Source: Ornithinimicrobium ciconiae (GTDB lineage: Bacteria; Actinomycetota; Actinomycetes; Actinomycetales; Dermatophilaceae). From it: a stretch of DNA of 64,000 nt. Below, one piece after another: positions 1 through 8,218 of the stretch (position 1 is its first letter; every line of letters starts with the position of its first letter). Location of the stretch: NCBI RefSeq assembly GCF_007197575.1, contig NZ_CP041616.1, forward strand, positions 3,906,001 through 3,970,000, in the 5' to 3' direction. The translations under genes and the position numbers were made by a program. Below the pieces are notes generated by a model, which did not search any database, was not told where the DNA came from, and worked only from the letters and a program-made list of their open reading frames with translations.

Positions 1-548
1 GCGAACGCGAAAAGGCCCAGCTCATGGTGGGCTCCTGGCGGCAGGCCCACCAGCACCCGCTGACCAGCACTGTGACGGCCCTCGGCGTCGAAGACGCGGG
101 TCAGGCGCCGCATCACCAGATGTGCTGCCAGGTGCTCCCCGCCGACACTGACCTCGCCACGGCTCCAGGCCACCCCCAGCTCGACGACCGCCGGCATGAG
201 CCAGTCCTGCACGAACACCTCGAACGTCATCGCGTCCTCGGCCCGCTGCAAGACACCGTCGATCGCTCCAGCGTCCCGCGCTGCTGCCGCAGCGATGAAC
301 TCTGCCAGCTCGGGGGCATCGCCGCCGACGGGCCCCGACTCTGCCACCCGCTCTGCAGCCTGTCGCGGAGCCCACCCCTGGGCGATCAGGTCGCGCATCT
401 GACGCACCCGGTCCAGGTCTGCGTCGTCATAGACGCGGTAGCCGCCGTCGGTCCGCTGGGGAGAGATCACGCCATAGCGTCGTTCCCAAGCCCGCAACGT
501 CGCCTCCGGCACGCCGGTGAGGTCGGCTGCCCTCTTGATCGTGTACAT
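1..548 (-). CDS. CarH/LitR-type MerR-family, B12-binding photoreceptor repressor (3' end cut by window)
   Basis: Reading from ATG at 548 leftwards gives a MerR DNA-binding domain (starts MYTIKRAADLTGVPEATLR, with the WERRYG turn) followed by a helical cobalamin-binding region. The motif W-x9-EH (W, then SRGEVSVGG, then EH) is the signature of CarH/LitR photoreceptors that cap adenosylcobalamin. The downstream H-x-x-G motif appears as AHHELG, so the usual E of E-x-H-x-x-G is Ala here. The gene runs off the left edge inside the B12 fold. Family knowledge: CarH tetramers repress carotenoid genes in the dark and fall apart in light. Two 11-bp-spaced repeats just upstream (572-591) match the repeats in front of the carotenoid operon, so autoregulation is likely. 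It is the last gene of a leftward series, 87 bp after the SDR gene. Confidence 0.88.
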   Translation of the reverse strand, partial: MYTIKRAADLTGVPEATLRAWERRYGVISPQRTDGGYRVYDDADLDRVRQMRDLIAQGWAPRQAAERVAESGPVGGDAPELAEFIAAAAARDAGAIDGVLQRAEDAMTFEVFVQDWLMPAVVELGVAWSRGEVSVGGEHLAAHLVMRRLTRVFDAEGRHSAGQRVLVGLPPGAHHELGLFAF

Positions 549-571
549 GGTGACGCCACTCTACCCTTGCC

Positions 572-591
572 TTTAGACAAACATTAGACAC
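572..591 (-). promoter_or_regulatory. Probable CarH-type operator, two 11-bp-spaced repeats
   Basis: On the minus strand TGTCTAA occurs twice with an exact 11-bp period, 24-42 bp before the regulator's ATG. CarH operators are known to be built from 11-bp direct repeats. The same TTTGTCTAA core recurs at 6042. Regulatory role is inferred. Confidence 0.6.
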
Positions 592-635
592 GTCGTCGCA
601 ACCGGGTGGACGTGATGACTGACCTAGCCAGCAGA

Positions 636-1664
636 TCACCGACGCGCTGGACCGCGGCCAGTGCCTCGCGCCCTAGAGACCGCCACCGTCGCCCCGGCCG
701 CGACGGTCATCAGTGCCGCGAGCGTCACCCACCGGACCGCGTGGCGGGGGTCGGGCTCCACTCCGTCCATGGCCCGGACAACTGCTTCCCGATAGGACGC
801 CACTCCATGGGGAGGGGGCCCGACCAGCGTTAGCAGGTCCTGTTCCTGGCAGACCACCTCGTGCACCAGCGAGCCGACCAGTGGCTTGGCCACGCCGGCG
901 TCGACCGGCGTGACCAGGCCGACCCAGTGGCTGGCCAGCCACGGCGTCATCACGGGCAGGGTCAGGATCAGCCGTCGCCGTTGCCCGGTCAGGGCCGCGA
1001 AGCGCTGAATCATGTCGCGGTAGGTGAGCACGTCCGGACCGCCGATGTCGAAGGTGCGGCTGACGTCCGCGGGCAGGTCCGCCGCGCCCACAAGCCAGTG
1101 CAGCACGTCGTCGACACCGACCGGCTGGATGCGGTTGTCGAGCCACCGCGGCGCCACCATGACCGGCAACCGCGTGGTGAGATAACGCAGCATCTCAAAG
1201 CTCGCCGAGCCACGACCGATCACCGTCGCGGCCTGGAGCACCGCGGTGGGCACGCCGGAGGCGAGCAGCGAGTCGCCCACCTCCACCCGGGAGGCCAGGT
1301 GCGCCGAGAGCTCACCTCGGGGGTGCAACCCGGAGAGATAGACGATCCTGGCGACCGACTCCTCACGGGCGGCCCGGGCAAAGCCGAGCGCCATCTCGCG
1401 GTCTCGCCGGGCGAAATCACCTGCACCGTCCATCGAGTGGATCAGGTAATAGGCGACGTCCACCCCCCGCAGAGCGCGGCGCACGTCGTCCGGGTCGGAG
1501 GCGTCCCCCTGGCAGACGTCGACCTGTCTGGCCCAGGGAGTGTCCAGGTGAGCCGACCGCGTGAGGACGCGGACGGCATACCCGGCCTGCAGCAGGCGCG
1601 GGACCAGGAGGCCTCCGACATAGCCGGAGGCTCCCGTGACGAGGGCTGTGCGGTTCGGTTCCAT
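636..1664 (-). CDS. NAD(P)-binding SDR / NmrA-like protein with C-terminal membrane segment
   Basis: The 342-aa product opens with a Rossmann fold (LVTGASGYVGG, residues about 8-18), followed by an acidic dinucleotide-pocket region and the YYLIHSM motif typical of atypical, NDUFA9-like SDR proteins. A hydrophobic stretch near residues 308-326 and a basic tail suggest a C-terminal membrane anchor. Substrate is unknown. It starts 3 bp after the CPBP gene stops, so it is cotranscribed with it, and it lies directly upstream of the CarH-like regulator. Genes of this SDR class often accompany LitR/CarH regulators; a role in light-induced metabolism is inference. Confidence 0.8.
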   Translation of the reverse strand: MEPNRTALVTGASGYVGGLLVPRLLQAGYAVRVLTRSAHLDTPWARQVDVCQGDASDPDDVRRALRGVDVAYYLIHSMDGAGDFARRDREMALGFARAAREESVARIVYLSGLHPRGELSAHLASRVEVGDSLLASGVPTAVLQAATVIGRGSASFEMLRYLTTRLPVMVAPRWLDNRIQPVGVDDVLHWLVGAADLPADVSRTFDIGGPDVLTYRDMIQRFAALTGQRRRLILTLPVMTPWLASHWVGLVTPVDAGVAKPLVGSLVHEVVCQEQDLLTLVGPPPHGVASYREAVVRAMDGVEPDPRHAVRWVTLAALMTVAAGATVAVSRARGTGRGPARR

Positions 1665-1667
1665 GGG

Positions 1668-2399
1668 TCACCCTAGGGAGGAGAGGAGGGGCGGCAGCAG
1701 CAGGAGCATGCCGGTGGACCAGGTGAGGTGCGTGATGATCGGGCCCAGAACGCCGCCGGTCACTCGACGCTGCAGCCCACAGACCAGACCGACGCACGCG
1801 GCGGCCAGGACGAGGAGCGGCACGCCGACCACGACGGTCGTCAGGGCGTAGATGGCGGTGGTGGCCGCAACCGTCAACCGTTGCGGGATGGCCCCATAGA
1901 GAGCCCCGCGGAAAAAGACCTCCTCGGCGACCCCGTTGACCATGGTGATCACCAGGACGAGCAGGAGCGACCCGTAGCGGGCATGGTCGAGCAGGTCGTC
2001 GACCGGCCCGCGCAGCACGGGCACCTGCGCCACGAGGAGCGCCCCGGTGAGGAAGACCCCGAGCAGCAGGGCCCCGAGCACGAGCGACTGGACGACCGGG
2101 CGGGCGTATGCCGAGCCCGACCGGGTGTGTGCCCTGCCCAGGTGGAGGGGGCCGGCGAGGAACGCGCCCACGAGCCAGGTTGCTGCGAGGGCCGCGGTGC
2201 CGGCATAGAACAGCGGATCGCCGGGGCGCAGTTGCAGCGACCACCAGAGCACAGCTGTCCCGACGAGGAGCGTCACGGCCGAGACCATCCGACGGCGCCG
2301 CAGGACCGGCGTCGAGTCCCGTCGTGAGCGCGGGACTGGCGTCACGAGGGCGGCACGCAGGAAGGTGCGCAGCTCGCCCACCAGACTCACCCCACCCAC
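1668..2399 (-). CDS. CPBP-family intramembrane glutamic endopeptidase
   Basis: A polytopic membrane protein of about 243 aa with the CPBP/Abi motif EEVFFRG (EExxxR) in one helix and a downstream conserved H (HLTWSTG) in another, the two elements that form the intramembrane active site of Rce1-like proteases. The open frame extends upstream to 2546, but that part overlaps the TspO-like gene and has the composition of an out-of-frame reading, so one of the clustered GTG codons at 2399, 2390 or 2381 is more likely; I use 2399. Natural substrate is unknown. It is part of the leftward operon, 40 bp after the TspO-like gene and 3 bp before the SDR gene. Confidence 0.8.
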   Translation of the reverse strand: MGGVSLVGELRTFLRAALVTPVPRSRRDSTPVLRRRRMVSAVTLLVGTAVLWWSLQLRPGDPLFYAGTAALAATWLVGAFLAGPLHLGRAHTRSGSAYARPVVQSLVLGALLLGVFLTGALLVAQVPVLRGPVDDLLDHARYGSLLLVLVITMVNGVAEEVFFRGALYGAIPQRLTVAATTAIYALTTVVVGVPLLVLAAACVGLVCGLQRRVTGGVLGPIITHLTWSTGMLLLLPPLLSSLG

Positions 2400-2439
2400 C
2401 GCGACCGCAGTCGTCCCCGGCGCCTCGGGAGGAGCGGCC

Positions 2440-3234
2440 TCACGCGTGGGACACCGGCCTGCGGACGGCCAGCATGCCCCAGGCGCCCACGACGAGCAGG
2501 GCCGTTGCGACGGCGGCATAGCCGACGACCTGGTTGATCGGGTCACCGCCGAGGCGGCCGGCGGCGACCCAGCCGAGGCCCCAGACGACCGCCGCAGCCA
2601 GGGCCGCCTGCACGACGCGGTCCGTGGTGCGGCTCAACAGGTGGGTGACCAGGCCGATGACCACGAGGAGCACACCGACCGTGGCGACCGTCGAGAGCGT
2701 GCCCTCCACGGGCACCCCGACGTCGACCAGCCAGAGGGCCACGTTGGCGCACGTGGCGACACAGATCCACCCCAGATAGAGACCGAAGGTCACCGAGACG
2801 ACGACCCGTGGCCACCACCCCTCGTCCGGCAGGTCAGCGGTGCGGCGCAGGATGATGCCCAGGGAGGCCGCGATGCCGGCGATCACGAGCACCGAGACCA
2901 GGACCCAGCCGGCAAAGACCACCAGGAGCCACACCCCGTTCAGCGCGAGGGAGGTCGCGGCCGGCAGCCGGGTTCGTCGGGCCCAGACCGAGTCATCAGT
3001 GCCGGGGAGCCACTGCCACAGGACATAACCAGCCAGGAAGAGATAGATCACCGACCAGATCGAAAAGGCTGGACCGGCCGGCGCGATCAGCGTGGCGGCA
3101 TCGGAGAAGAGTCCGTCGCCCTGCTGCGCGACTCCCCCGTCACCACCGACGAGGCCGGTGCCAACGAGCGTCCCCACGATCCAGACGACGGCAGCGAGGG
3201 TGACGACGACCTGGTCGCGGCGCAGGGTGCTCAT
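2440..3234 (-). CDS. TspO/MBR-like tryptophan-rich sensory membrane protein
   Basis: The 264-aa protein is almost entirely transmembrane (about 7 segments) and carries the PAGPAFSIWSVIYL motif at residues about 52-65 that marks actinobacterial TspO-related proteins, along with many Trp residues. TspO proteins bind tetrapyrroles and affect carotenoid or stress responses in some bacteria; this longer form is a distant relative, so its ligand is uncertain. Its ATG overlaps the stop of the anti-sigma gene by 4 bp (ATGA), which indicates translational coupling. Its place in an operon with a CarH-type regulator fits a light or oxidative-stress role (inference). Confidence 0.75.
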   Translation of the reverse strand: MSTLRRDQVVVTLAAVVWIVGTLVGTGLVGGDGGVAQQGDGLFSDAATLIAPAGPAFSIWSVIYLFLAGYVLWQWLPGTDDSVWARRTRLPAATSLALNGVWLLVVFAGWVLVSVLVIAGIAASLGIILRRTADLPDEGWWPRVVVSVTFGLYLGWICVATCANVALWLVDVGVPVEGTLSTVATVGVLLVVIGLVTHLLSRTTDRVVQAALAAAVVWGLGWVAAGRLGGDPINQVVGYAAVATALLVVGAWGMLAVRRPVSHA

Positions 3235-3893
3235 CCGATCTCCCCTCTGACGAGGCTGTCCCCGCCGTGCCCCGGGTCACCGTCCAGGTGCTCCCGCGAG
3301 ATGTCTACCACGGCATACTCGCCGACGTCGAGGCCAGCGGGCAGCAGGAACTCCCCGCTGCCTCCCTGGAGCACACCCAGGGTGACCATGCCCGAGACGT
3401 CGGGGCGGAGCAGCCAGACCTCGAGGTAGCCGTCCCCGGCATCAGGACGATCTGCGAGCGCGATCCGCAGGTGCTGCTGGCCCGCAACCTCGACAATCTC
3501 GGCACGGCCGTCGGTGCCGCCCTCGCTCAGGGCGGCCAGCTCGCCCCCCACGAGCAGTTCGCCAGGGGCCTCCCTGTCGACCAGCCCCATCCCGGCCCAG
3601 GTGAGCACCGCACCGACAGCTGCCGCTGCCAGTATCGGGATCGCCGCCCACCTCGTGCGTCGTCCAGCGCCGGTCCGGAGCGGGCGCAGGTCACCCTGAT
3701 CCTGATCGCCCCTGTCAGCCCTGTCGTTGCGGACGACCCCCAGAGACCGCGCGCCTGACAGCGAGCGGACGATCGCCTCCCACACGTGCGGTGGCGGAGC
3801 GTGCTCGACCACACCGCCGCGCCCCAGCACCTCCGTTACCCGCTCGTCGGTGTCGCCCGGCGGGGGAGTCGTGAGGTGGTCATCGTGGTTCAT
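3231..3893 (-). CDS. Anti-sigma-K factor RskA-family protein
   Basis: The product is 220 aa: a short cytosolic N-terminal region, one transmembrane helix near residues 89-107 (IPILAAAAVGAVLTWAGMG) and an extracytoplasmic RskA domain ending in a YLEVWLLRPD...LGVL...EFLLPAG...YAVVDIS pattern that is standard for the family. RskA proteins hold an ECF sigma factor at the membrane and are removed by proteolysis. The partner is the sigma gene immediately upstream (4-bp ATGA overlap). The CPBP protease two genes downstream could take part in release, but that is speculation. Confidence 0.9.
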   Translation of the reverse strand: MNHDDHLTTPPPGDTDERVTEVLGRGGVVEHAPPPHVWEAIVRSLSGARSLGVVRNDRADRGDQDQGDLRPLRTGAGRRTRWAAIPILAAAAVGAVLTWAGMGLVDREAPGELLVGGELAALSEGGTDGRAEIVEVAGQQHLRIALADRPDAGDGYLEVWLLRPDVSGMVTLGVLQGGSGEFLLPAGLDVGEYAVVDISREHLDGDPGHGGDSLVRGEIG

Positions 3894-4435
3894 CGGGCAC
3901 CTCCCAGGAGTAGTCGGAGCCGGGCCAGGGTCCGGGTCGTGTGGGTCTTGACGGTGCCGAGCGGCAGGTCGAGCAGCTCGGCGATCTCCCGCTGGGTCTT
4001 GTCGTGCACGTATGCCAGCAGGAGGATCTGTCGGGGCGGGTCACCGATCCGCTCCAGCTCCTCATAGACGGTCAGCAGGTCATCGCGGTCGAGGTCCTCC
4101 CAGGTGTCCTCCGGCACCTCCTGGACGTCCGTGGCCGGCACCTGGACGCTGCGCTGCCGCACCCGCAGGCTGTCGGCGACCGCCCGCCGGGTGATCCCGA
4201 CCAGCCAGGCCCCGAGCGGCCCGTCGTCCGGGCGGTAGGTGTCCCGGGCACGCCAGGCCGAGAGGAAGACCTGCTGCGTCACGTCCTCCGCCTCGACCAG
4301 TCCGACCGCCCTGCGCGCCAGACCGTGCACGAGCGGACCCCAGCGCTCGTAGGCGTGGTCGAGCGCGTCGCTCTCATCGTTGGCCCAGGCCAGGCCGATG
4401 GCTGCGTCCGCGGCCGGGGCAGAGCTGGTCCTCAT
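3890..4435 (-). CDS. ECF RNA polymerase sigma factor
   Basis: The 181-aa protein has sigma region 2 (ARRAVGLVEAEDVTQQVFLSAW and a following Trp-rich turn) and region 4 with a clear HTH (KTQREIAELLDLPLGTVKTH). The frame is open up to 4555, but that would overlap the sortase gene, so the ATG at 4435 (or GTG at 4438) was chosen; a GGAGA lies about 9 nt before the GTG. It overlaps the RskA gene by 4 bp, giving a sigma/anti-sigma pair. In Streptomyces a LitR-controlled ECF factor (LitS) turns on carotenoid genes in light; by position this is a candidate equivalent, not shown by sequence alone. Confidence 0.9.
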   Translation of the reverse strand: MRTSSAPAADAAIGLAWANDESDALDHAYERWGPLVHGLARRAVGLVEAEDVTQQVFLSAWRARDTYRPDDGPLGAWLVGITRRAVADSLRVRQRSVQVPATDVQEVPEDTWEDLDRDDLLTVYEELERIGDPPRQILLLAYVHDKTQREIAELLDLPLGTVKTHTTRTLARLRLLLGGAR

Positions 4436-4454
4436 CACCGTCACAGGTCTCCGT

Positions 4455-5153
4455 TCATGGGACCGGCACCGCGCTAATGACGAGGTTGGCGGTGTAGCTG
4501 CCCGCGGCTGGGGACCAGTCACCCGAGCAGGTGACCAGGCGCAGGACCGGGTCACCGTCTCGACGGAAGAGCGCGTCCACCGGTAGGTCGCGCTTGGCCA
4601 CCTGCTCGCCGCCCACGATGCGGTATGCCATGCTGCGCCCGTCGGCGAGCTCGACCAGCACCTGGTCGCCCTCCGAGACCCCTGTCAGCGCCCGGAAGGC
4701 ACCTGGACCCTCCTTGGTGTCGATGTGGGCCGCCACGACGACTGAGCCGCCGTCGTCGTCGGGAGCCGGACCGTGGCGATACCACCCGGCCCGGTCTCCG
4801 TCGTCGGGGATCTCCATCTGTCCGTCTGCGGAGACACCCACGGCGTCCAGGTCGACCTCGAGACCCACCGCGGGGACGGTCAGCCGGACCGGCTCACGCC
4901 CCGCCTCCACGGGCTCCAGGGCGGCCGAGGCGCGCCTGGGTCTGGGCACGCTCTCCGCCAGCACGATCCCCGACGACTGCGAGGGTGAGGGGAGGTCGAT
5001 CGAGATCGAGGAGGACCCAAACTCGTCGACGGCCGGAACGGGACTCTGCAGCAGGCCGCGCACCGCCCACCCGGCCAGGACGAGACAGGCCAGCGTCACG
5101 ACGAGCGTGACGGGCCGGGGACGACCGGGCTGGGTGGCGGTGCGACGAGCCAC
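4455..5153 (-). CDS. Class F-like sortase
   Basis: The 232-aa protein has an N-terminal basic/hydrophobic anchor (residues about 15-33) and a sortase barrel. The catalytic His is in VVVAAHIDT and the Cys in LRLVTCSGD. The C-terminal strand reads GSYTANLVISAVP; in many family members this strand carries the catalytic Arg, which is not obvious here. It lies 3 bp after a DUF4397 gene, the usual arrangement for this sortase group in actinobacteria, and 19 bp before the sigma gene. It acts outside the membrane; the substrate is unknown because the DUF4397 neighbour has no LPXTG motif. Confidence 0.82.
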   Translation of the reverse strand: MARRTATQPGRPRPVTLVVTLACLVLAGWAVRGLLQSPVPAVDEFGSSSISIDLPSPSQSSGIVLAESVPRPRRASAALEPVEAGREPVRLTVPAVGLEVDLDAVGVSADGQMEIPDDGDRAGWYRHGPAPDDDGGSVVVAAHIDTKEGPGAFRALTGVSEGDQVLVELADGRSMAYRIVGGEQVAKRDLPVDALFRRDGDPVLRLVTCSGDWSPAAGSYTANLVISAVPVP

Positions 5154-5156
5154 GGG

Positions 5157-5960
5157 TCAGTCCCGGGCGGTGGCGCGGACGATCTGACGGCCAGCGACGG
5201 CTGCGCCGGCGATGCCGGCCAGCGCCAGCACCAGCAGCGCACTGCTGTCAGCAGGTCCACCCTCACCGGACGGCACGCCCTCCGGCGGGGTGTGCAGACC
5301 CTCGATGGTCTGGATCGCCAGGTCGAGTGTCCCCTCCTCCGCGGAGCCCCAGGCATACACGATCGTGTTCGTGCCCTCGGCAAGGTCGACGTCGGCCGGG
5401 CCCAGGACGACGTCCTCGGTGCCGGCCAGCACGACATCGGCAGACACGGTGCCGGCGGGCAGGTCCAGCACCTGCTCATCCGGGTTGGTCAGGCCCTGGA
5501 TCACGGGGCTGCCACCGGCGCGGACATCCACGCCGGGAGCTGCTGCGACGTGGCGCACGGTCAGCCGAGCCTCGCCAGCCTGGGTCGGGGACACGTCGTT
5601 GACAAACGCGCCCAGCATCGGCGTCCCGTCCTCGCCCAGGTGAGCCGCGAGGGTCAGGTTGGCGCCACCGGGCACCTCCAGACCCATGGCCGACAGCGCA
5701 GGCTCCGCGGTCGACGGGTCGTCACCATCGGCGTAGATCTCGATGTCGTAGCTGCCTGCGGCCAGCATCATCGGGTCGGTCAGCGTGCCAGGCTCGAAGT
5801 CCGGGATCGCCTCCTGACCGTTGACGTAGACGTCGACGGTCAGGCCGGGAACCCCGTGCAGGACGGAGACGGCGGACTCGTGCTCGTCAGCCGCGGCCGG
5901 CGCTGCTAGGGCCGCAGCGGCGACTCCACCCATCAGGACGGCGGTCGTGGTCTTACGCAT
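5157..5960 (-). CDS. Exported DUF4397 domain protein
   Basis: The protein is 267 aa from ATG at 5960, which has AAAGGAG at a good spacing; a GTG at 5969 would overlap that ribosome site. It has a signal peptide (MRKTTTAVLMGG, A-rich core, cleavage near AAADEHES), two DUF4397 repeats of about 95 aa (first VLHGVPGLTVDVYVNG, second VRHVAAAPGVDVRAGG), and a C-terminal membrane helix (SALLVLALAGIAGAAVAG) with a short basic tail but no LPXTG. It is probably a surface protein. It is the first gene of the leftward operon, with three 11-bp operator-like repeats 82-114 bp upstream. Confidence 0.88.
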   Translation of the reverse strand: MRKTTTAVLMGGVAAAALAAPAAADEHESAVSVLHGVPGLTVDVYVNGQEAIPDFEPGTLTDPMMLAAGSYDIEIYADGDDPSTAEPALSAMGLEVPGGANLTLAAHLGEDGTPMLGAFVNDVSPTQAGEARLTVRHVAAAPGVDVRAGGSPVIQGLTNPDEQVLDLPAGTVSADVVLAGTEDVVLGPADVDLAEGTNTIVYAWGSAEEGTLDLAIQTIEGLHTPPEGVPSGEGGPADSSALLVLALAGIAGAAVAGRQIVRATARD

Positions 5961-6041
5961 GGGAGGCACTCCTTTGTCAGGGGCGGATCCGTTCCGCCCT
6001 CACCCATCACTACGAGTCGGGAGGTGACGTTGGATTCAGGG

Positions 6042-6074
6042 TTTGTCTAATCTTTGAGATAAGTTTGTCACAGG
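6042..6074. promoter_or_regulatory. Probable CarH-type operator, three 11-bp direct repeats
   Basis: TTTGTCTAATC (6042), TTTGAGATAAG (6053) and TTTGTCACAGG (6064) follow one another with an exact 11-bp period. Three such repeats are what a CarH tetramer is known to contact. They lie in the divergent promoter region, near the leftward DUF4397 operon. Confidence 0.65.
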
Positions 6075-6154
6075 TTGCTAGGTTCCCTGGCACTCGGTGA
6101 GTAGCGCTTCCCCCTGCCGCGCGATGGACACGTGACGCATAGATCGCCACGTTC

Positions 6155-6187
6155 TACGTACAAGGTTTGTCAAATGTTTGTCTCTGG
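6155..6187. promoter_or_regulatory. Second CarH-type operator in front of crtE
   Basis: TACGTACAAGG (6155), TTTGTCAAATG (6166) and TTTGTCTCTGG (6177) repeat with an 11-bp period; the first copy is weak. The site ends 70 bp before the crtE ATG. A longer reading of crtE (from 6132) would run through this site, which is one reason to prefer the start at 6258. Confidence 0.6.
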
Positions 6188-6257
6188 TGCATCCTGGGGC
6201 GACACACCTCCGACGGAACAGCTCCGCACGGTCCCCGACGCAGGAGACGATCCAGAG

Positions 6258-7343
6258 ATGACCACAGCCGCCACCGCCACCGGCAGGTTCTTCGCCACCG
6301 GACACTCCCAGGTCGTTGACGAGCACGACCGGATCCTCTGGCAGACGCTGCAGGGACAGACCGAGGGAGGCAAGCGCTTCCGTCCCGCGCTCCTCACCCG
6401 GCTCTACACCGCTCTCGGGGGACAGGACCACCAGGTGGCCGGGGCCGTTGGCGAGTCCATCGAACTGCTGCACACGGCCTTCGTCATCCACGACGACGTC
6501 ATCGACGGAGACCAGGTCCGGCGTGGCCGCCCCAACCTGGGTGGCACCTTCGACGCCAGAGCGCGAGCTCTCGGCGCAGCGACCGACCGGGCACGGCACT
6601 ACGGCGAGGCCGCGGGGATCCTCGCGGGCGACCTCGCACTCGCCGGCGCGGTCCGCACGATCGCCCTCTGCGGCGCGCCAGCGCACGTGGTGGTTCGTCT
6701 CCTCGACCTGCTCGAGGAGGTCCTGCACCGCAGCGCCGCAGGCGAGCTCGCTGACGTCCGGGTCAGCATGACTGCGGACGCCTCGCTGCAGGAGACCCTC
6801 GACATCGCCGAGTGGAAGACCGCGGCCTACTCCTTCGAGCTCCCGTTGCGGGCCGCCGCGATCCTGGCGGACTCCTCGACCGAGGTCTGCTCCGCGCTGG
6901 CGGCCGTGGGACGGTGTCTAGGCACGGCCTTCCAGCTCCTCGACGATCTGGACGGCGTCTTCGGCCAGCAGGAGCAGACCGGCAAGGACCCGCTCAGCGA
7001 TCTGCGCGAAGGCAAGTGCACCGCCCTGGTCACGTTCGCCCGCGCCACTCCGGAGTGGGAAGAGTTGGCCCGGCACGTCGGCGATCCATCGATCACGTCC
7101 GACAACGCCCGCCGCGCCCGCGAACTCCTGGCCGCCTGTGGCGCGCGCCGGGCGGTGGAGACCCTCGTGCACGATCTGCGTGAGACGGCCCTTGCGGGAG
7201 CCGCAATGCTTCCCGCCGAGGCCCGCGCCACGCTCCGGGACATGATCGAGAGCCTCGTCCCGGACGACAGGGGCCAGCCGGTCCCCGTCACCGCGGACGG
7301 GGCAACGGCTCCGTCCCTCACCTCGCTCCAGGGAGCAGCCTGA
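6258..7343 (+). CDS. crtE: Geranylgeranyl diphosphate synthase (polyprenyl synthetase)
   Basis: The 361-aa product is a trans-prenyltransferase that condenses IPP with allylic diphosphates, here to supply C20 for carotenoids. It has GGKRFRP (residues 38-43), the first Asp-rich motif DDVID (79-83), and the second near 229-233 written DDLDG instead of the usual DDxxD, followed by the conserved GKDPLSDLREGK. The frame is open from 6132, but ATG at 6258 has AGGAG upstream and leaves the operator repeats outside the gene. It starts the rightward carotenoid operon; its stop shares one base with the crtB start (TGATG). Confidence 0.92.
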   Translation: MTTAATATGRFFATGHSQVVDEHDRILWQTLQGQTEGGKRFRPALLTRLYTALGGQDHQVAGAVGESIELLHTAFVIHDDVIDGDQVRRGRPNLGGTFDARARALGAATDRARHYGEAAGILAGDLALAGAVRTIALCGAPAHVVVRLLDLLEEVLHRSAAGELADVRVSMTADASLQETLDIAEWKTAAYSFELPLRAAAILADSSTEVCSALAAVGRCLGTAFQLLDDLDGVFGQQEQTGKDPLSDLREGKCTALVTFARATPEWEELARHVGDPSITSDNARRARELLAACGARRAVETLVHDLRETALAGAAMLPAEARATLRDMIESLVPDDRGQPVPVTADGATAPSLTSLQGAA

Positions 7344-8218
7344 TGCCGCTCAGCACCCGGTGGCGCACCGCAGCGATCGCGACGGGCACCTCCTACGACG
7401 CCGCCGCCCTCCAGAGCGCCGCGGTCCTGATCAAGCACTACTCCACTTCGTTCGGCTGGGCCACCCGCCTGCTGCACGAGCCGGTGCGCACCCACGTGCG
7501 TTCTATCTACGCCCTCGTGCGCGTCGCTGACGAGCTCGTCGACGATGACACGCACCCGTGGGACCGGGACCGCCGCGCCGAGCTGGTCGACGGTCTGCAC
7601 GCCGAGACGCTGCGCGCCCTTGAGCACGGAGGCAGCGCAAACCTGGTCGTGCACGCGTTCGCCCTCACGGCCGTCGAGCACGGTGTCGGACGTGACCTCA
7701 TCGACCCGTTCTTCGACTCCATGCGAGCCGACCTGTCCGTGCGGTTCCACGACGCTCAGAGCCTGGACACCTACGTCTATGGTTCGGCAGAAGTCGTCGG
7801 GCTGATGTGCCTGCGGGTGTTTGTAGACGGGGACGCGGTGCGCTTTGCGGAGCTGAGTCCCGGCGCGCGCAGACTGGGTGCCAGTTTCCAGAAGATCAAC
7901 TTCCTGCGCGACCTGCACGCCGACCAGGCCCTGCTGGGACGCACCTACTTCCCGGGGGTCAACCTGACGACCTTCACCGACCGCGAGCGGGACCTGCTGC
8001 TCGACGACATCGACGCCGACCTGAAGGTCGCCGCCACGGCGGTCTCGCAGCTGCCCGTCAGCAGCCGCCGGGCCGTCCACGCTGCGCACGCACTCTTCGC
8101 CGAGCTGTCTGCCCGGTTGCGGGTCACCCCGGCCGCCCAGATCGCTCGAAAGCGGGTGCGGGTGCCCGATCTGGTCAAAGCCCAGATCCTGGCGCGCAGC
8201 GCGTTGGTGGCACGGTGA
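7343..8218 (+). CDS. crtB: Phytoene synthase
   Basis: The 291-aa squalene/phytoene synthase joins two geranylgeranyl diphosphates into phytoene. Visible are HYSTSFGWA (residues 32-40), the first Asp-rich motif DELVDD (63-68) with IYALVRVAD before it, and the second region FQKINFLRDLHAD followed by GRTYFP. Length fits the bacterial family (about 290-310 aa). It overlaps both neighbours by one to four bases, so crtE, crtB and crtI are translationally coupled. Confidence 0.95.
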   Translation: MPLSTRWRTAAIATGTSYDAAALQSAAVLIKHYSTSFGWATRLLHEPVRTHVRSIYALVRVADELVDDDTHPWDRDRRAELVDGLHAETLRALEHGGSANLVVHAFALTAVEHGVGRDLIDPFFDSMRADLSVRFHDAQSLDTYVYGSAEVVGLMCLRVFVDGDAVRFAELSPGARRLGASFQKINFLRDLHADQALLGRTYFPGVNLTTFTDRERDLLLDDIDADLKVAATAVSQLPVSSRRAVHAAHALFAELSARLRVTPAAQIARKRVRVPDLVKAQILARSALVAR

